From NCBI GenBank assembly GCA_036186865.1, contig AP025067.1, positions 19,552,055 through 19,616,054 on the forward strand: DNA of 64,000 bases, in the 5' to 3' direction. Both the position numbers and the translations under genes were made by a program. The stretch's first letter is position 1, and each line of letters starts with the position of its first letter. This document shows, piece by piece, positions 1-10,454 of this stretch. The notes below the pieces were generated by a model. The model searched no databases. It worked only from the letters and a program-made list of their open reading frames with translations, and was not told the origin of the DNA. This DNA comes from Eustoma russellianum. Lineage: Eukaryota > Streptophyta > Magnoliopsida > Gentianales > Gentianaceae.

Positions 1-270
1 TGTGGCCTGGCCGAGGTGCACTCTGGCTGGGCTGAGGCCTGGCCGAGCTGCACTGTGGCCGAGCTGTGGCCTAGCCGAGTTGTGCTGTGGCCGGACTAAA
101 GCCTGGCCGAGCTGTACTGTGGCCGGGCTGTGGCCTGGCCGAGCTGTGCTGTGGCCGGGCTGAAGCCTGGCCGAGCTGCACTGTGGACGGGCTCAGGCCT
201 GGCCGAGCTGCACTGTGGCCGGGCTGTGGCCTGGCCAAAACCCACTGTGGCCGGGCTGAGGCCTGGCCAG
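1..270. repeat. 32-33 bp GC-rich minisatellite inside the 3' LTR
   Basis: About eight imperfect copies of a unit containing CCTGGCCGAGCTG followed by CTGTGGCCGGGCTG. It leaves spurious open frames rich in Gly, Ala, Trp and Arg, which I do not treat as genes. The same array occurs in the other LTR. Confidence 0.85.
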
Positions 271-567
271 GGCAGCTTGGGTTTGGTATTTTGGTCTTAA
301 GTGCCAGTCACAGTGATGATCATGATGGCAGGGGCCCAGGTTCCGGGTGAGCCAAGCTGCAGGAGACGACAAGTGCTGAGAAGATTCTTGTACAAATCAT
401 AGAGTCTCAAACTCCCTTAAAGGTGGCTGTTCTTAGGGGAGGTCAGGCTCTGGTCAGGAATTATGAGGACCCAGGTCGACCAGTCAACTGTCTGAGGTGA
501 CCTTACGTTGACCGTTATTGACTAACTTGAGCCTTGTCTTTATCCATGCAGGTGGATTTTGGTCTCA
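1..567 (-). repeat. 3' LTR (partial) of Tat-like element
   Basis: Copy of the right-hand LTR at 1803-2949; matching ends are GGTCTCA on the plus strand at 561-567 and 2943-2949. The distal part lies outside the window. Confidence 0.65.
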
Positions 568-585
568 TCAGTTTGCCCCCAGATT
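568..585 (-). other. Polypurine tract of Tat-like element
   Basis: On the minus strand this reads as a G-run followed by GCAAACTGA, directly before the LTR start TGAGACC. It would prime plus-strand DNA synthesis. Confidence 0.5.
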
Positions 586-736
586 AGTTTGGCCGAGCCA
601 AACAGGAAGGGCAGACTAATCGATTCAGAATTTTTAATGCGCTGTCGTGTCGAATTGACGTGTCGACGGTTCGTTTACATCCAAGGTTGCCGAGATCGTA
701 GCTCAAAAGAAAGTCCAGAAGACCAGAAAAGAAGCC

Positions 737-1186
737 GTGGCTGAGATGCCCCCCGTATTGCCCCCTGCAGAGGATACTCCTGTAGCTGAGCCAGGAACTG
801 GGGTCACGTTGGATGAGGCTGCTATGGGTCAGCCTATTCTGGTGGGATCCGGGTCTGCTGGTCCCGATACTTCAACTTTACACTTTTTTACTCTGGTTCC
901 GTTGAGTTTAGATAATAAACCTTTGTTGTTGGTTCCTTTTCCGTTCTTGGCACCAAGTTTTAAAACTTGTTTTCGCCGAGTTTTGGCGTCGACTCTGTGT
1001 TTGACAGACTTCTTATTCGCCGAGGCCAAGAATCTTGCTGCTCTGCTATTTTATTTAAAGCTTTTCATTTGTTTTTTTGAGCTAAGCTTCCCCACCTGTT
1101 CTGGCCGGGGTTTGAAGTCGGCTTTGTACTTGACAATTTTTACGTCTGCAGACAGTTTTTATAAAAATTTAAGCTTTAAAATGTAG
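737..1186 (+). CDS. Hypothetical protein antisense to its retrotransposon
   Basis: A 149-codon frame opens at ATG 737, and the frame is stop-free upstream to 659. The first 60 or so residues look protein-like: rich in Pro, Glu, Ala and Gly, and preceded by a Lys/Gln-rich stretch (QKKVQKTRKEA). The C-terminal half is hydrophobic and may be fortuitous. I do not recognise the family. The frame lies between the internal region and the 3' LTR and runs opposite to the element. Some Tat-lineage elements (Grande, Retand) are known to carry an antisense ORF in this position, which is the reason to list it. There is no other support for expression. Confidence 0.3.
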   Translation: MAEMPPVLPPAEDTPVAEPGTGVTLDEAAMGQPILVGSGSAGPDTSTLHFFTLVPLSLDNKPLLLVPFPFLAPSFKTCFRRVLASTLCLTDFLFAEAKNLAALLFYLKLFICFFELSFPTCSGRGLKSALYLTIFTSADSFYKNLSFKM

Positions 1187-1783
1187 AATAAACCTGTTAT
1201 TCCGCCGAGCTGAATGATTCTTGCACTGCTTTAGTCAAGCTTTAATCTGAATGATGCTTAGTAATAATCTAAGCTTTTAATCCAAAGTTTTGTACTTCGG
1301 TGCAGTTTATCCTAGTCCTGCTAGGTCTAAAGAGGTGCATGTACACTGTGACACTTTACCTCTGCCCCCTATGTCGGAGGATTTATGAAGCCTGTTCATA
1401 TAAGTTTACCCTTTGGCGGGTTTTTGCCTCGTACCTGCCGAGGTCTTATAAGTTCACCCTTTAGCGGGCTGTTGCCTCGGACCTGCCGAGGTCTTATAGG
1501 GAAACCTGTCCCGTGAAGTGTTCGAGCTCTGCTCGGATACCTTATTCTTGTCGGGGTGCTTTGACAGAACTTTCCTCATATGTGGGGATTAGACGGGCTG
1601 AGCCGGACAAAAGTCTGGATAAGATTGATCTTCGGAAAATATAAGGCCGAGCTGAGCTGGGCCAGAGATCTGAGTAGAATAATTGGGGATGACTTTGTCC
1701 CGTTAACCGAGCAGGATCCTGCTCAAAATCTGGGCAGCATATTTGTAATAACAAATTTATGACAAATATTAAAAGACGATAGG

Positions 1784-1800
1784 CCCTTCCTCTAGCGCCA
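1784..1800 (-). other. Primer-binding site of Tat-like element
   Basis: The minus strand reads TGGCGCTAGAGGAAGGG, complementary to a tRNA 3' end finishing in CCA, a few bases from the LTR end at 1803-1806. The exact tRNA was not identified. Confidence 0.6.
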
Positions 1801-1802
1801 AT

Positions 1803-2949
1803 TGATGAGCCCGAAATCGCTCACCAGGTGGATCAGGGATGATCCATGTGGTATGACGTCAGCTCTCCGTTTGGGTCCGTCACTGAAACCTGAGAGGGAA
1901 AGGTGACGTTAGCGGTCCCAGGGCGCTGCCCTAGGAAAACCCTTTGACGCTTAAGTCAGTTGTGGGCATTTTAGCGTATAGCTAATGCTGGAATAAAGGC
2001 TGTATAAAACCTGTTTTGGGGTCAGCTAGGGTGTAGGCCGAGCCCAGACGAAGTCTGTCAATCACTTACCAGATACTTGGTCTTCTACTGTGGATGAAGC
2101 CCTTGTTTTATGGCCGTTGAAGCTGAGAGCTGAGTGTCCCAAAATGGATGTAATGACGACCCCTGGCCATCCGGGTGTCACTTCTGGCTTGTATGATAGC
2201 TGCGTGGCAGCTGGGGGTTGCTGTGCTGGCAACTCTTCCTTGTGTAGTTGACAGATGGAGATATAAGGTTGCGATGTCTGGCAGTCTTCGGCTGCATGAA
2301 GGCCACGTGACACCCCGTGTCAGGCTAAGGTGTCAAGTTTGCTGTGCGGCAGGACTCTGCTTAGGCGTATCGTGACTGGGATGAGGCCTGGCCAAGACCC
2401 ACTGTGGCCGGGATGAGGCCTGGCCGAGCTGCTTTGTGGCCGGGCTGTGGCCGGGCCGAGCTGCACTTTAGCCAGGCTGTGGCCCGGCTGAGCTGTGCTG
2501 TGGCCGGGCTGTGGCCTGGCCGAGCTGTGCTGTGGCCGGGCTGTGGCCTGGCCAAGACCCACTGTGGCCGGACTGAAGCCTGGCCGAGCTGCACTGTGGC
2601 CGGGCTGTGGCCTGGCCAAGACCCACTGTGGCCGGGCTGAAGCTTGGCCAGGGCAGCTTGGGTTTGGTATTTTGGTCTTAAGTGCCAGTCACAGTGATGA
2701 TCATGATGGCCGGGGCCTGGGTTCCGGGTGAGCCGAGCTGCAGGAGCCGACAAGTGCTGAGAAGATTCTTGTACCAATCATAGCGTCTCAAACTCCCTTA
2801 AAGGTGGCTGCTTCTTAAGGGAGGTCGGCCTCTGGTCAGGAATTATGAGGATCCAGGTCGACCAGTCAACTGTCTGAGGTGACCTTACGTTGACCGTTAT
2901 TGACTAACTTAAGCCTTGTCTTTATCTATGCAGGTGGATTTTGGTCTCA
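1803..2949 (-). repeat. 5' LTR of Tat-like element
   Basis: About 1.15 kb. On the minus strand it starts TGAGACC at 2949 and ends GGGCTCA near 1803-1806 beside the primer site. It includes the minisatellite block at 2364-2655. Confidence 0.65.
2364..2655. repeat. 32-33 bp GC-rich minisatellite inside the 5' LTR
   Basis: Second copy of the array seen at 1-270, with about nine units. Units alternate between GAGCTG and AAGACCCACTG variants, so the array has internal higher-order variation. Confidence 0.85.
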
Positions 2950-3196
2950 TTGGTAGGTGTTGAAGTTTAGTTACCGTTAAAGACTTGAACAATTCCCTGC
3001 ACTGCTGCCGGATTAGAACAGGATACCCAAAGAAGTGCACACGATCAAAAAGTATCCTGTGCTCTCAGTAAACACTTTCAATTTTTCAAAAGATAGCACT
3101 TTAGGCAGAGAGATTCTGAAAAAGAGAAGAATCTATCGTATTCCTTCCTCATTACCACCACAGTTATTTAGTTACTAAAATCTTCAACACTCATGC
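2950..3196. other. Unassigned 247-bp spacer
   Basis: No ORF, repeat or LTR boundary could be recognised between the Tat-like LTR end and the next LTR-like sequence. It may be older host or transposon DNA. Confidence 0.5.
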
Positions 3197-4037
3197 TGTA
3201 GCGACCCGTTCCGAGCCCTAGCACTCGAAACGACTCACCCGCCGTATCTCGCTAAGGAGAATACAAGGCGTTGATACAAATCAACTACACGTCATCATAA
3301 TAACGTAAATCGATGTCAGCGGAAGTCATTACTAAAATCCTCAAAAAAATAATCATCATCATTAATATAATGTCTAAGAATTTCTAAATCAGTACAATAG
3401 TCAAATGAATGTAAACACTAATTTCGAAAATACATAAACCTCGAATATCGAAATAACTGCCTCAACGAACCCCCGAATGTCTCGTGTGAATAGCCTTAGT
3501 CTCGAAATCTCTCGTCTCGATCTTCCACGATATACTAACTCCTGTGTAAGCATACCCTAACTTCTCCTACCTGCAAAACAGGTGAGTGGTGGTGTGAGCC
3601 AAAAGCAACGGGCTCAGTAAGCAACCTACATATACCTGTTATAGAAATCATACATGCAGAAGCAAATACAAATAACCCTTGTAGTTAACATACATGTCCT
3701 TAATCCACATATAATTTCACTTGATTATCTTTAACCGTTATCACTTCGAAAAAAAACCAAAATAAATAATTCATCAACTCAATCTACATTACCAAAATGC
3801 ATGCTCTTCTCAAATATGCCATACACAACAAACGCATAATCACATAAACAAAGAAGAGACAATGCATACCAATGAAGTAGATACCGCAGAAAGTAAGTCA
3901 CTCCACACAATAATGCGCAACTTCATGATGCGTGTTCCTTCTCACTATCGTGTCACACGCGACAACATCATTATCACACACAAGATGTTCCTTTCTTTTT
4001 TCCATAATATGCTATGCATGACCCGAGTCCTACTCTT

Positions 4038-4230
4038 CGCTCCGTAACGTGGAGTCAGCGGACATCGCTCCGTAACGTGGAGTCAGCGCACATCGCTCCG
4101 TAACGTAGAGTCAGCGGACAACGCTCCGTAACATGGAGTCAGCGGACAATGCTTCGTAACGTGGAGTCAGCGGACATCGCTCCGTAATGTGGAGTCAGCG
4201 GACATCGCTCCGTAACGTGGAGTCAGTGCC
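4038..4230. repeat. 28-bp tandem repeat, about 7 copies
   Basis: The unit is built on CGCTCCGTAACGTGGAGTCA followed by GCGGACAT. Seven near-perfect copies sit head to tail, with only scattered substitutions and the last unit incomplete. Confidence 0.95.
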
Positions 4231-4599
4231 CAAAGGGATACAATGCAATGCACGTGCCATGAATGCTGCACACACATAATCCATGATCCGGCGCATCCAT
4301 GCTCCTATATATACCCGCGCCCATACACGTGCATATATACTTACATGTATACCCCCATTTTATTACGGTATATTCATACTCAAATATATACCCACGCCCA
4401 TACACGTGTATATATACTTGCATGAATACCCCCACACATCCATATACACATGCAATACGTATTGAGATCGTACAACCATACGTACATCCAGTTCATGTGT
4501 ACATACATATCTCACATATACACACAACTCGCATATGGAGAAAATCCAATTACACATATGCAGAAAACAACACATGATAAACATAACAGACACAAATAG

Positions 4600-4835
4600 A
4601 CCACTTACCTTTGATGCATGACAGTATAACGAGCACAGATAAACCACTTACCTCTGATGCATGACAGTATAACGAGCACAGATAAACCACTTATCTCTGA
4701 TGCATGACAACATAACAAGCACATATAGACCACTTACCTCTGATGCATGACAGTAACGAGCACGTATAGACCACTTACCTCTGATGCATGACAACATATA
4801 GAGCACAGAGAGACCACTTACCTCTGATGCATAAT
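4600..4835. repeat. About 43-bp tandem repeat, 5-6 copies
   Basis: The unit contains CCACTTACCTCTGATGCATG followed by ACAGTATAACGAGCACAGATA. Starts fall at 4601, 4644, 4687, 4730, 4771 and 4813, giving spacings of 43, 43, 43, 41 and 42. Confidence 0.95.
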
Positions 4836-6199
4836 AGTATATTTTAGCCTCACAAAATACAAGTCATAGCCATAAAAAGCCACCTAGTCTATAATTAATC
4901 ATGTTTCCATTGAAGCTATTAGTTACTTGTGGTCTTTATGCATATTATATTCCAATTGGCTGAATATTTGCTATCAATCGGTTGTTCTGTGTGAAATTGC
5001 CAACCTTACACCTTACAAACCTGTCCTACCCAAAAGGTCCTAATCTGAACCCCCACACCCCACGACCTTCAAACACCCTTTCCCATACATGAAAACGCCC
5101 TCAACTACCTATTATAACCCAAATGTACTGCCCAAGACATCCACTTAAACCCCAACCAACCAGAACCCCAAAACAGCCTAGAATCTACAAAAATTGCACC
5201 AAAAGTCCTAAATTGAAACCCCACCCCCTCAAACCTACCCAAATACAAAAAAAACTATCCTATCCCAAGGCATTTTACACCATTTGAACACTAAAACAAG
5301 CAAAGGGAGTGTATTGAGTGGGCTGCACAAAAACGTGTTCAAGACAACCTAGCAAATTTATAATTCTGCCCTTACACAAAAAAACAAAAGAAAAGGACTT
5401 GAGACTTGTGTGTACCATATACAGTAAGAAAAGGAAAAAAAAGGTCAAAAGTCACAAGAAAAGTGGAGAAAAAGAAGTGGCCAAGAGTACATCTACTTTG
5501 ACACAATTTGTGCAATCAAGAGAATTTGCTTGCTTTGCTTGGTGCCATACTTATTACCCTTTTGAAACTGATTTTCCAGCCTTTAAACAAGCCCAAATAC
5601 AGCACAAAAACACTTGAACATTCTGATTATAACTTACATTGAGTACAAATTGTGAATTTGTATGCATAAAGCCTAAGTTAATTAAAGATTGCACAGGGCA
5701 ACCCTTAGTTCTTCTTTGGCTCATCCTTATACATCACTTTTGGTCTCAATAAATCTTTGATTCATAGTTATTTTGTTCAATTTTGTGTGACCTTTGCTTG
5801 GAGTTTTGTTTGGAAGAAGTTTGGTGCATATTTGCGCTATTTGAAACTGTTTTGGTGCAAGCAAATACCAATTGTTTTGAGACTGATTTAGAATCATTGT
5901 TGGATTTTTTTTGACAAATTGAGAATATATTAAGGAGTGAAGTGATTTGGATCAGGTGCTACAATAACCTAGTGGCAAGGAGCTTGATATTTGATTGTTT
6001 TGGGACATATTGGCCATCGCCCCTCATTTGTTGCTCACTTTGATTGTTTTTAGTCCAAGATTGGTCAAGGAACAAAGTATAAGTGAGTGAGAAAGAGAGG
6101 AGAGAATGTGAGAGAACAGACACATACAAACACAAACTGATTCTAACTAACCATCTTTGCAAAAGTTTGTTTGTTTAGTGTTTGGTTTTTAGGTTCACA

Positions 6200-7307
6200 A
6201 TGTTTGTTTCTACCATTTGGGGGGTCATCCTTCATGAACATGACTGTAATTATGTCAAATGGCACATGTATCACTTTGGTAAGGCAAATAAGATTTGGGT
6301 AAGAAATTATTGCCAAAAGGTACCATCTTGTCAAAGGTTTCCTCAAGAAAAACAAAGTGTTAGATCATATTACAATTATGTGTTTGATGATTATTATTAT
6401 GCTAACACTAAGGAATGTGAGGAATCGAGAATGATTAGGTTTATTACAGGTTTAAACGAGAATATTGCTGAATGTATGATAAATGATTGGTTTCCATCTC
6501 TTAGAGATATGTATGAGAAAGCATTCTTTGGAATTGAATAACAGGATGAGTAGAATACAATCTTGTAAAGAATACATGGGTAGAACAATTCTAGAGTTGC
6601 AATCTATGTTACTTGCATTCCCATCTGAAATCATTCATGAACGTAGCAATGATTCTAGTGTGCTTAATGATACATTCTTGCATGTTGAGATTGATACGCG
6701 TGAGAAAGTTGATGAAATTCCTTTGGTTGAACATGATTCAAGTGTTGATAAGAAAGATGAACCTAAGGAAGATGTGTTGCATGATCAAAGTCTTAACTTC
6801 CATGATAACTTAGCTACTAAGTTGCATGACTTAAATGATGACTTAAGTGATCTATCTAGTGAAAATGATGGTACAATTGAGCATGAAAACTTGAAGGAAC
6901 ATGAATGGAAAGATTATAATAATGTTTTGTTTGAAATGCATGAAAATGATGATACATTACTTGAAAGTTCTAACATGCAATCAAATATATTGCTATATGA
7001 TAATCCTTTGTTCATTCATGAACATGATGCTGAAATTACCCATGAGTTTATTGAACTTAATTTGCCTAAAGATGATGATAAACATGCTGAAATTTCACCC
7101 AATCATCATGAGAGTGAGTTTGAAACCAATGGTGAAGAAACTAATTTCGGAATGCTAAGGAATGTGCAAGGTACGATGCTTGTTCTTAATGTTTTACATA
7201 CTTTAACTCTTGTACCTAATACATTTTGTGTTGAAAGTATGTTGTCCACACATAAAAACCATGGTCCAAGTCGTTGCATGTTACATGCTTATGATAGTCC
7301 TAGCTAA
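6200..7307 (+). pseudogene. Gag-like protein with acidic C-terminus, element B (one frameshift)
   Basis: The start is ATG 6200, opening MFVSTIWGV, which aligns with the starts of copies A, C and D. The gag-derived segment (YYYANTKECEE, then RFITGLNENIAE and a DMYEKAF stretch) matches the region of CRM-like Gag that reads RFLHGLNREIAQ. The first frame ends at 6541. Homology moves into another frame near 6530 and continues to 7307, so there is one frameshift. The second part is very rich in Asp, Glu and His. Downstream, 7308-7559 keeps a HPKHIR motif twice, and this motif recurs after the same gene in A, C and D. The presumed role is particle formation or RNA binding, although no zinc knuckle is present. 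Confidence 0.6.
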
Positions 7308-7579
7308 ATGAATGAGGAATTTGACTTGTCCTTATTTATGCATCCAAAGCACATTAGGAAAAGGTGCCGGTTGTTAAGCATTCTTGTTAAGATGTTCTTA
7401 TATGTGTTGTTGGATGCATGCTTCATTCTTGAGTTATATGTCCACCCCAAACATATTAGGATAAAAATTTCCATGAATGTTGTGTCTAAATTGTTTAGGT
7501 GTGTCTTGCATAGTTGTTGGATTTTTGTGGTTCTTTTCCCCTCAGTACATTCATGCTAAGATTCAAGGACGAATCTTTT

Positions 7580-7594
7580 CTAGGAAGGAGGGAT
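7580..7594 (+). other. Polypurine tract of element B
   Basis: Purine-rich AGGAAGGAGGGA immediately before the LTR start TGATGCAC. Confidence 0.7.
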
Positions 7595-8663
7595 TGATGC
7601 ACACATACGTGCAAGACGTTATAGGTGTGTCTTAGTTAAATTGCACTTCATGCGTTGCATTTTGTGTGTTTTAAGTTCTTGCATTTTTGTTTATTATCCT
7701 TTCTTTTACTTGTTTGATGCTTGTTATGTCTTTGCTTGCTTTGTAGGGTCTCTTGGAGTTGCCAAACCCGTTTGGAAGTGTTAGACCAAGAATGCTGAAA
7801 AGTGCTGAAAATTGCCTGAACTTTGTGGGCGTGTAACTCATTCATGCAAACTTCAAATTGGATCACTCAAAGTTTCAGGATGTGAACTAAATTTCCCAAG
7901 AAGGACTTGTATTCAAATTCGACTTGCATCCGCGGTAAAAATGCCAGTCAACCGAGGGCGCCATTTCTGCCTAAAATCCAACCACCTAAAAATTGCTTGA
8001 AATTTGTGGGCACATAACTCAGTCATGAGAACTCCAAATTGGGTCATTCAAAAGCCAAAATTTAAGCTGAAGAGGTGAACTAAATTTCTCAAGAAGGGCA
8101 CTTCTTCAAATTCGGATTGTATCCACAAGAAAAGTCGAGTCAACTAGAGACGTCACTTCAGCCTAAAATCCAGCACCCTTGTTTACTTCTTGGAGTTTGA
8201 CCTCTTTAAGCCAATTCAATGGGTTTTCAAACGTTTTGATCTGGTCCTAAGACCAAAATAATTGTGTTTTATTGTACTTTTGACTAGGATAAGTGTTAGG
8301 GTGAGTTTTCTCCTTATTTAAGCCATGTAAACCAATTTTTACGAGAAGCTTTTTTGAAGAATAAAATTTCTATTGCTTTTTTCCTTAAAAGGCATCTTTG
8401 GTTTCTTGATTTCTCACTAGAAATCAAGTCTAAAAACCTTCAAAGTTTGAGCATGCTTGAGGGTGATTGCCAAGACAAGATGAATGCTGCCTAGGAGGGT
8501 GTTGATCATTTGCCTAGTCCACACCATTCTTCAAGGATTGGTTGCTCATTTCAGCCTATCTAAAGACATTGGAAGCAAGGAGGAGCTTGGCCCTTTTGTG
8601 CCTAACCCATTGTTGGAAGAGAAGATTGGATAATAGAGTGGGATTCTACCCGTGCTCGCATCA
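7595..8663 (+). repeat. 3' LTR of element B
   Basis: Length 1069 bp, from TGATGCACACATACG to CTCGCATCA (TG...CA ends). Sequence AAGGAGGAGCTTGGCCC and the CGCATCA end resemble the U5 end of the CRM-like LTRs in this window. Confidence 0.65.
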
Positions 8664-8903
8664 GTATTGTGTTGAAGTGAAAAGACGTGTGGAAGTGTTT
8701 GTGATTGAAGAAGCATTTGGATATACATTCATTGGTTGATTGTTTTGATTAGCTCTAACTCGAGATTCTATAAGAACACAGGCAAGATTGAGTGAACATA
8801 TACACGAGTGAGAGAGGGCAAACAGATGTTTGGACTAACGTAACACTCTCTTCCAACTTTGTGTTTGTTTTTTATGTTATTGTTTCATTTCATGTTGGAC
8901 AAG

Positions 8904-10225
8904 ATGCTTAGGACCATTTGGGGAGTTGAGTGCCATAGACATGACTTCGATGAACTTAACAACCGCATGTGCTCCTTTAGACATACAAATGGTCTATGGG
9001 GTAAGATATTGGGAGTGTAAAACTTCAAGGTATCAAACCATTCCTCAGCATGAGAAAGGTATTACAGCATACTAAAATGACATGTGAAATGACTTATATT
9101 ATGCTAACATAAATGAATGTGAGGAATTAAGCATGATTAGGTTCATTGCCGGATTAGATAAAGAGATTGCCGACTGCAAGGTAAAAGAAACATTTTCATC
9201 ACTTAGAGCTATGTTTGAAAAAACTTTATCTATAGAAACTGATTTGCAAAGATATAATAAGCTAAAAGACGTACAATCACGATGCAACGACATTGAGAGA
9301 ACCTTGAAAGAATGCGAATCAATTCTCTTTGCATTAAAAGCTCAAGAATCTTCTTGCACAAATCTAATGTATAATCACTTGCTACAACCGTACATCAAAA
9401 TGAAGAGTGTGAACTTGATTTGCAAACTGAGTTTGAGCTTGATTTGCCTACATTAATTATTGATTCTAATGTCCAAGATTTACGTGAAGTAAACAAGCAT
9501 GAAAACCTTAATGTATTTGCTGAAGTGCCTACTGATTCTTTTTATCAAACACCCTACACTTGTGAAGAGTTACATGTAGATGTTATTGAATGTTTACAAT
9601 AAGATTAAAAAAGTATTATAGATGTATCTATAGTTGATATTGAAGTTGGTTCTCATTCACTTCAAAATCGTGAACTTGATAACACTTTGTCTGAACTTGT
9701 TTTAAACATAGACATGCATACAAATGAAATCCCTTTGCATGATTTGCATGAACCTAAGATGCTTACACTTGGGTTAGGAAGTGAATTGCATCCAGGACAC
9801 ATTGTTGATGACATGATGTGAATGTGCCTAATTTCAATATTAAGCATAAGAATGAGAATGAAGTCAAGATTGTTCAACTAGATGCATATGATGAATTGCT
9901 CGCTGAATTAGAAAGTCTACTTAACGTAGAACTTGATAATGCTTTCATTGAAACAATTTCAGCTACATTGGAAGCTAAATCGTTGGATAATCTAGTTGAA
10001 GAATTACTTAACGTATTCACCATAGATGAGAGCAATGCTGACGGTAAACAAAAAGAAGAAACATCACCTAGGCTTAATGTGGTTGAATATACTCATGAAA
10101 TTGACATCTCATTCGTTGCATTAAGTATAAATATTGCACATGAACGTTTAGCATATACATTTGTAAACATGATGCAATATGTCATTTGGATGTTACTTTA
10201 CTTGTTGGATGTTACTGGTGCATAA
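8904..10225 (+). pseudogene. Gag-like protein with leucine-rich acidic module, element A (several breaks)
   Basis: The start is ATG 8904, with TIWGVECHRHDFDEL following. One extra G near 8998 (compared with C and D) shifts the frame. The gag-derived segment (RFIAGLDKEIAD, then a FSSLRAMFEK stretch) is open at 9133-9456. A Lys/Glu-rich, probable coiled-coil stretch follows (about 9235-9350). The C-terminal module, open at 9818-10225, has YDELLAELESLLNVEL, SATL and LDNLVEELLNVF, closely matching C and D. Stops and frameshifts between the segments make this copy inactive. HPKHIRK occurs downstream near 10250. Confidence 0.65.
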
Positions 10226-10439
10226 TGTTTGAAACTTTACTTTTGGTACATCCTAAACATATTAGGAAACATTTACACACCTTATTCTTTTTATTTAGAA
10301 AGATAAGGGTGTTTCATTATATATCATCTTCACCCTATTACTTTATCATCTTAATATTTGATCCAGGTGGAGTTGAACATATGAGTACATCCTTTAATCC
10401 TATCCCTTACATGTATTAATGTTCAAGGACGAATCCTTT

Positions 10440-10454
10440 CGAATGGGAAGGGAA
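10440..10454 (+). other. Polypurine tract of element A
   Basis: GAATGGGAAGGGAA immediately 5' of the LTR start TGATGCACTCC. The tract is shared in form with C and D. Confidence 0.85.

Larger units (their letters stand above)
1..2949 (-). mobile_element. Tat-like Gypsy non-autonomous LTR retrotransposon, truncated by window start
   Basis: The sequence at 240-567 is repeated at 2620-2949 with the same order of motifs, so these are two LTR copies around a 1.2-kb internal region. Orientation is minus: next to the right copy, 1784-1800 read on the minus strand begins TGGCGCTAGAGGAAGGG and is a good primer-binding site. Next to the left copy, a purine tract (GGGGGCAAACTGA on the minus strand) precedes the LTR start TGAGACC. 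The internal region is too short for gag-pol and no RT or integrase motif is visible, so this is a LARD-like derivative that would need enzymes in trans. Assignment to the Tat lineage rests on the primer-site sequence and the purine tract as I remember them from that lineage. Confidence 0.65.
3197..4850 (-). mobile_element. Gypsy-type LTR fragment, probably minus strand
   Basis: On the minus strand it ends GGGTCGCTACA. It contains a block at about 3540-3640 that, read on the minus strand, resembles the ACTGAGCC...GGCTCAC...TTTTGCAGGTA segment I know from LTRs of plant Gypsy chromoviruses (Tekay/Del-like). No primer site lies beside the 3197 end, so it is a 3' or solo LTR. The right boundary is unclear, because sequence resembling a CRM-type leader begins near 4870. 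It contains two tandem-repeat arrays and no coding region. Confidence 0.4.
4870..8663 (+). mobile_element. Non-autonomous LTR retrotransposon B with gag-like gene, 5' LTR missing
   Basis: The order is: leader resembling the leaders of CRM-like elements F and G (AAGCCACCTAG and GCAACCCTTAGTTC motifs); gag-like reading frame (6200-7307); purine tract; 3' LTR (7595-8663). There is no zinc knuckle, protease, RT or integrase. The 5' LTR and primer site are missing, the leader abutting the LTR fragment on the left. The 3' LTR is followed directly by internal sequence of element A, as if B had inserted there. Confidence 0.65.

Noticed and set aside
87..350. 87-codon frame and similar frames at 2361-2777 rich in Gly, Ala, Trp, Arg and Pro
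   Set aside because: Translation of the 32-33 bp minisatellite on either strand; no protein features.
829..1029. 66-codon basic minus-strand frame in the Tat-like element, possible Gag remnant
   Set aside because: Sense orientation fits, but no Gag motif is visible and the antisense frame overlaps it.
4019..4230. CRISPR-like spacing in the 28-bp repeat
   Set aside because: Units are directly abutting without spacers; it is a tandem repeat in plant DNA.
4223..4647. Overlapping His/Tyr/Thr-rich frames on both strands
   Set aside because: Low-complexity CATATA/CACACA-type sequence in an LTR-like fragment; open on both strands by composition.
5318..5617. 99-codon Lys-rich frame in the leader of B
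   Set aside because: Leader sequence; A-rich composition and no conservation of frame with leaders of F or G.
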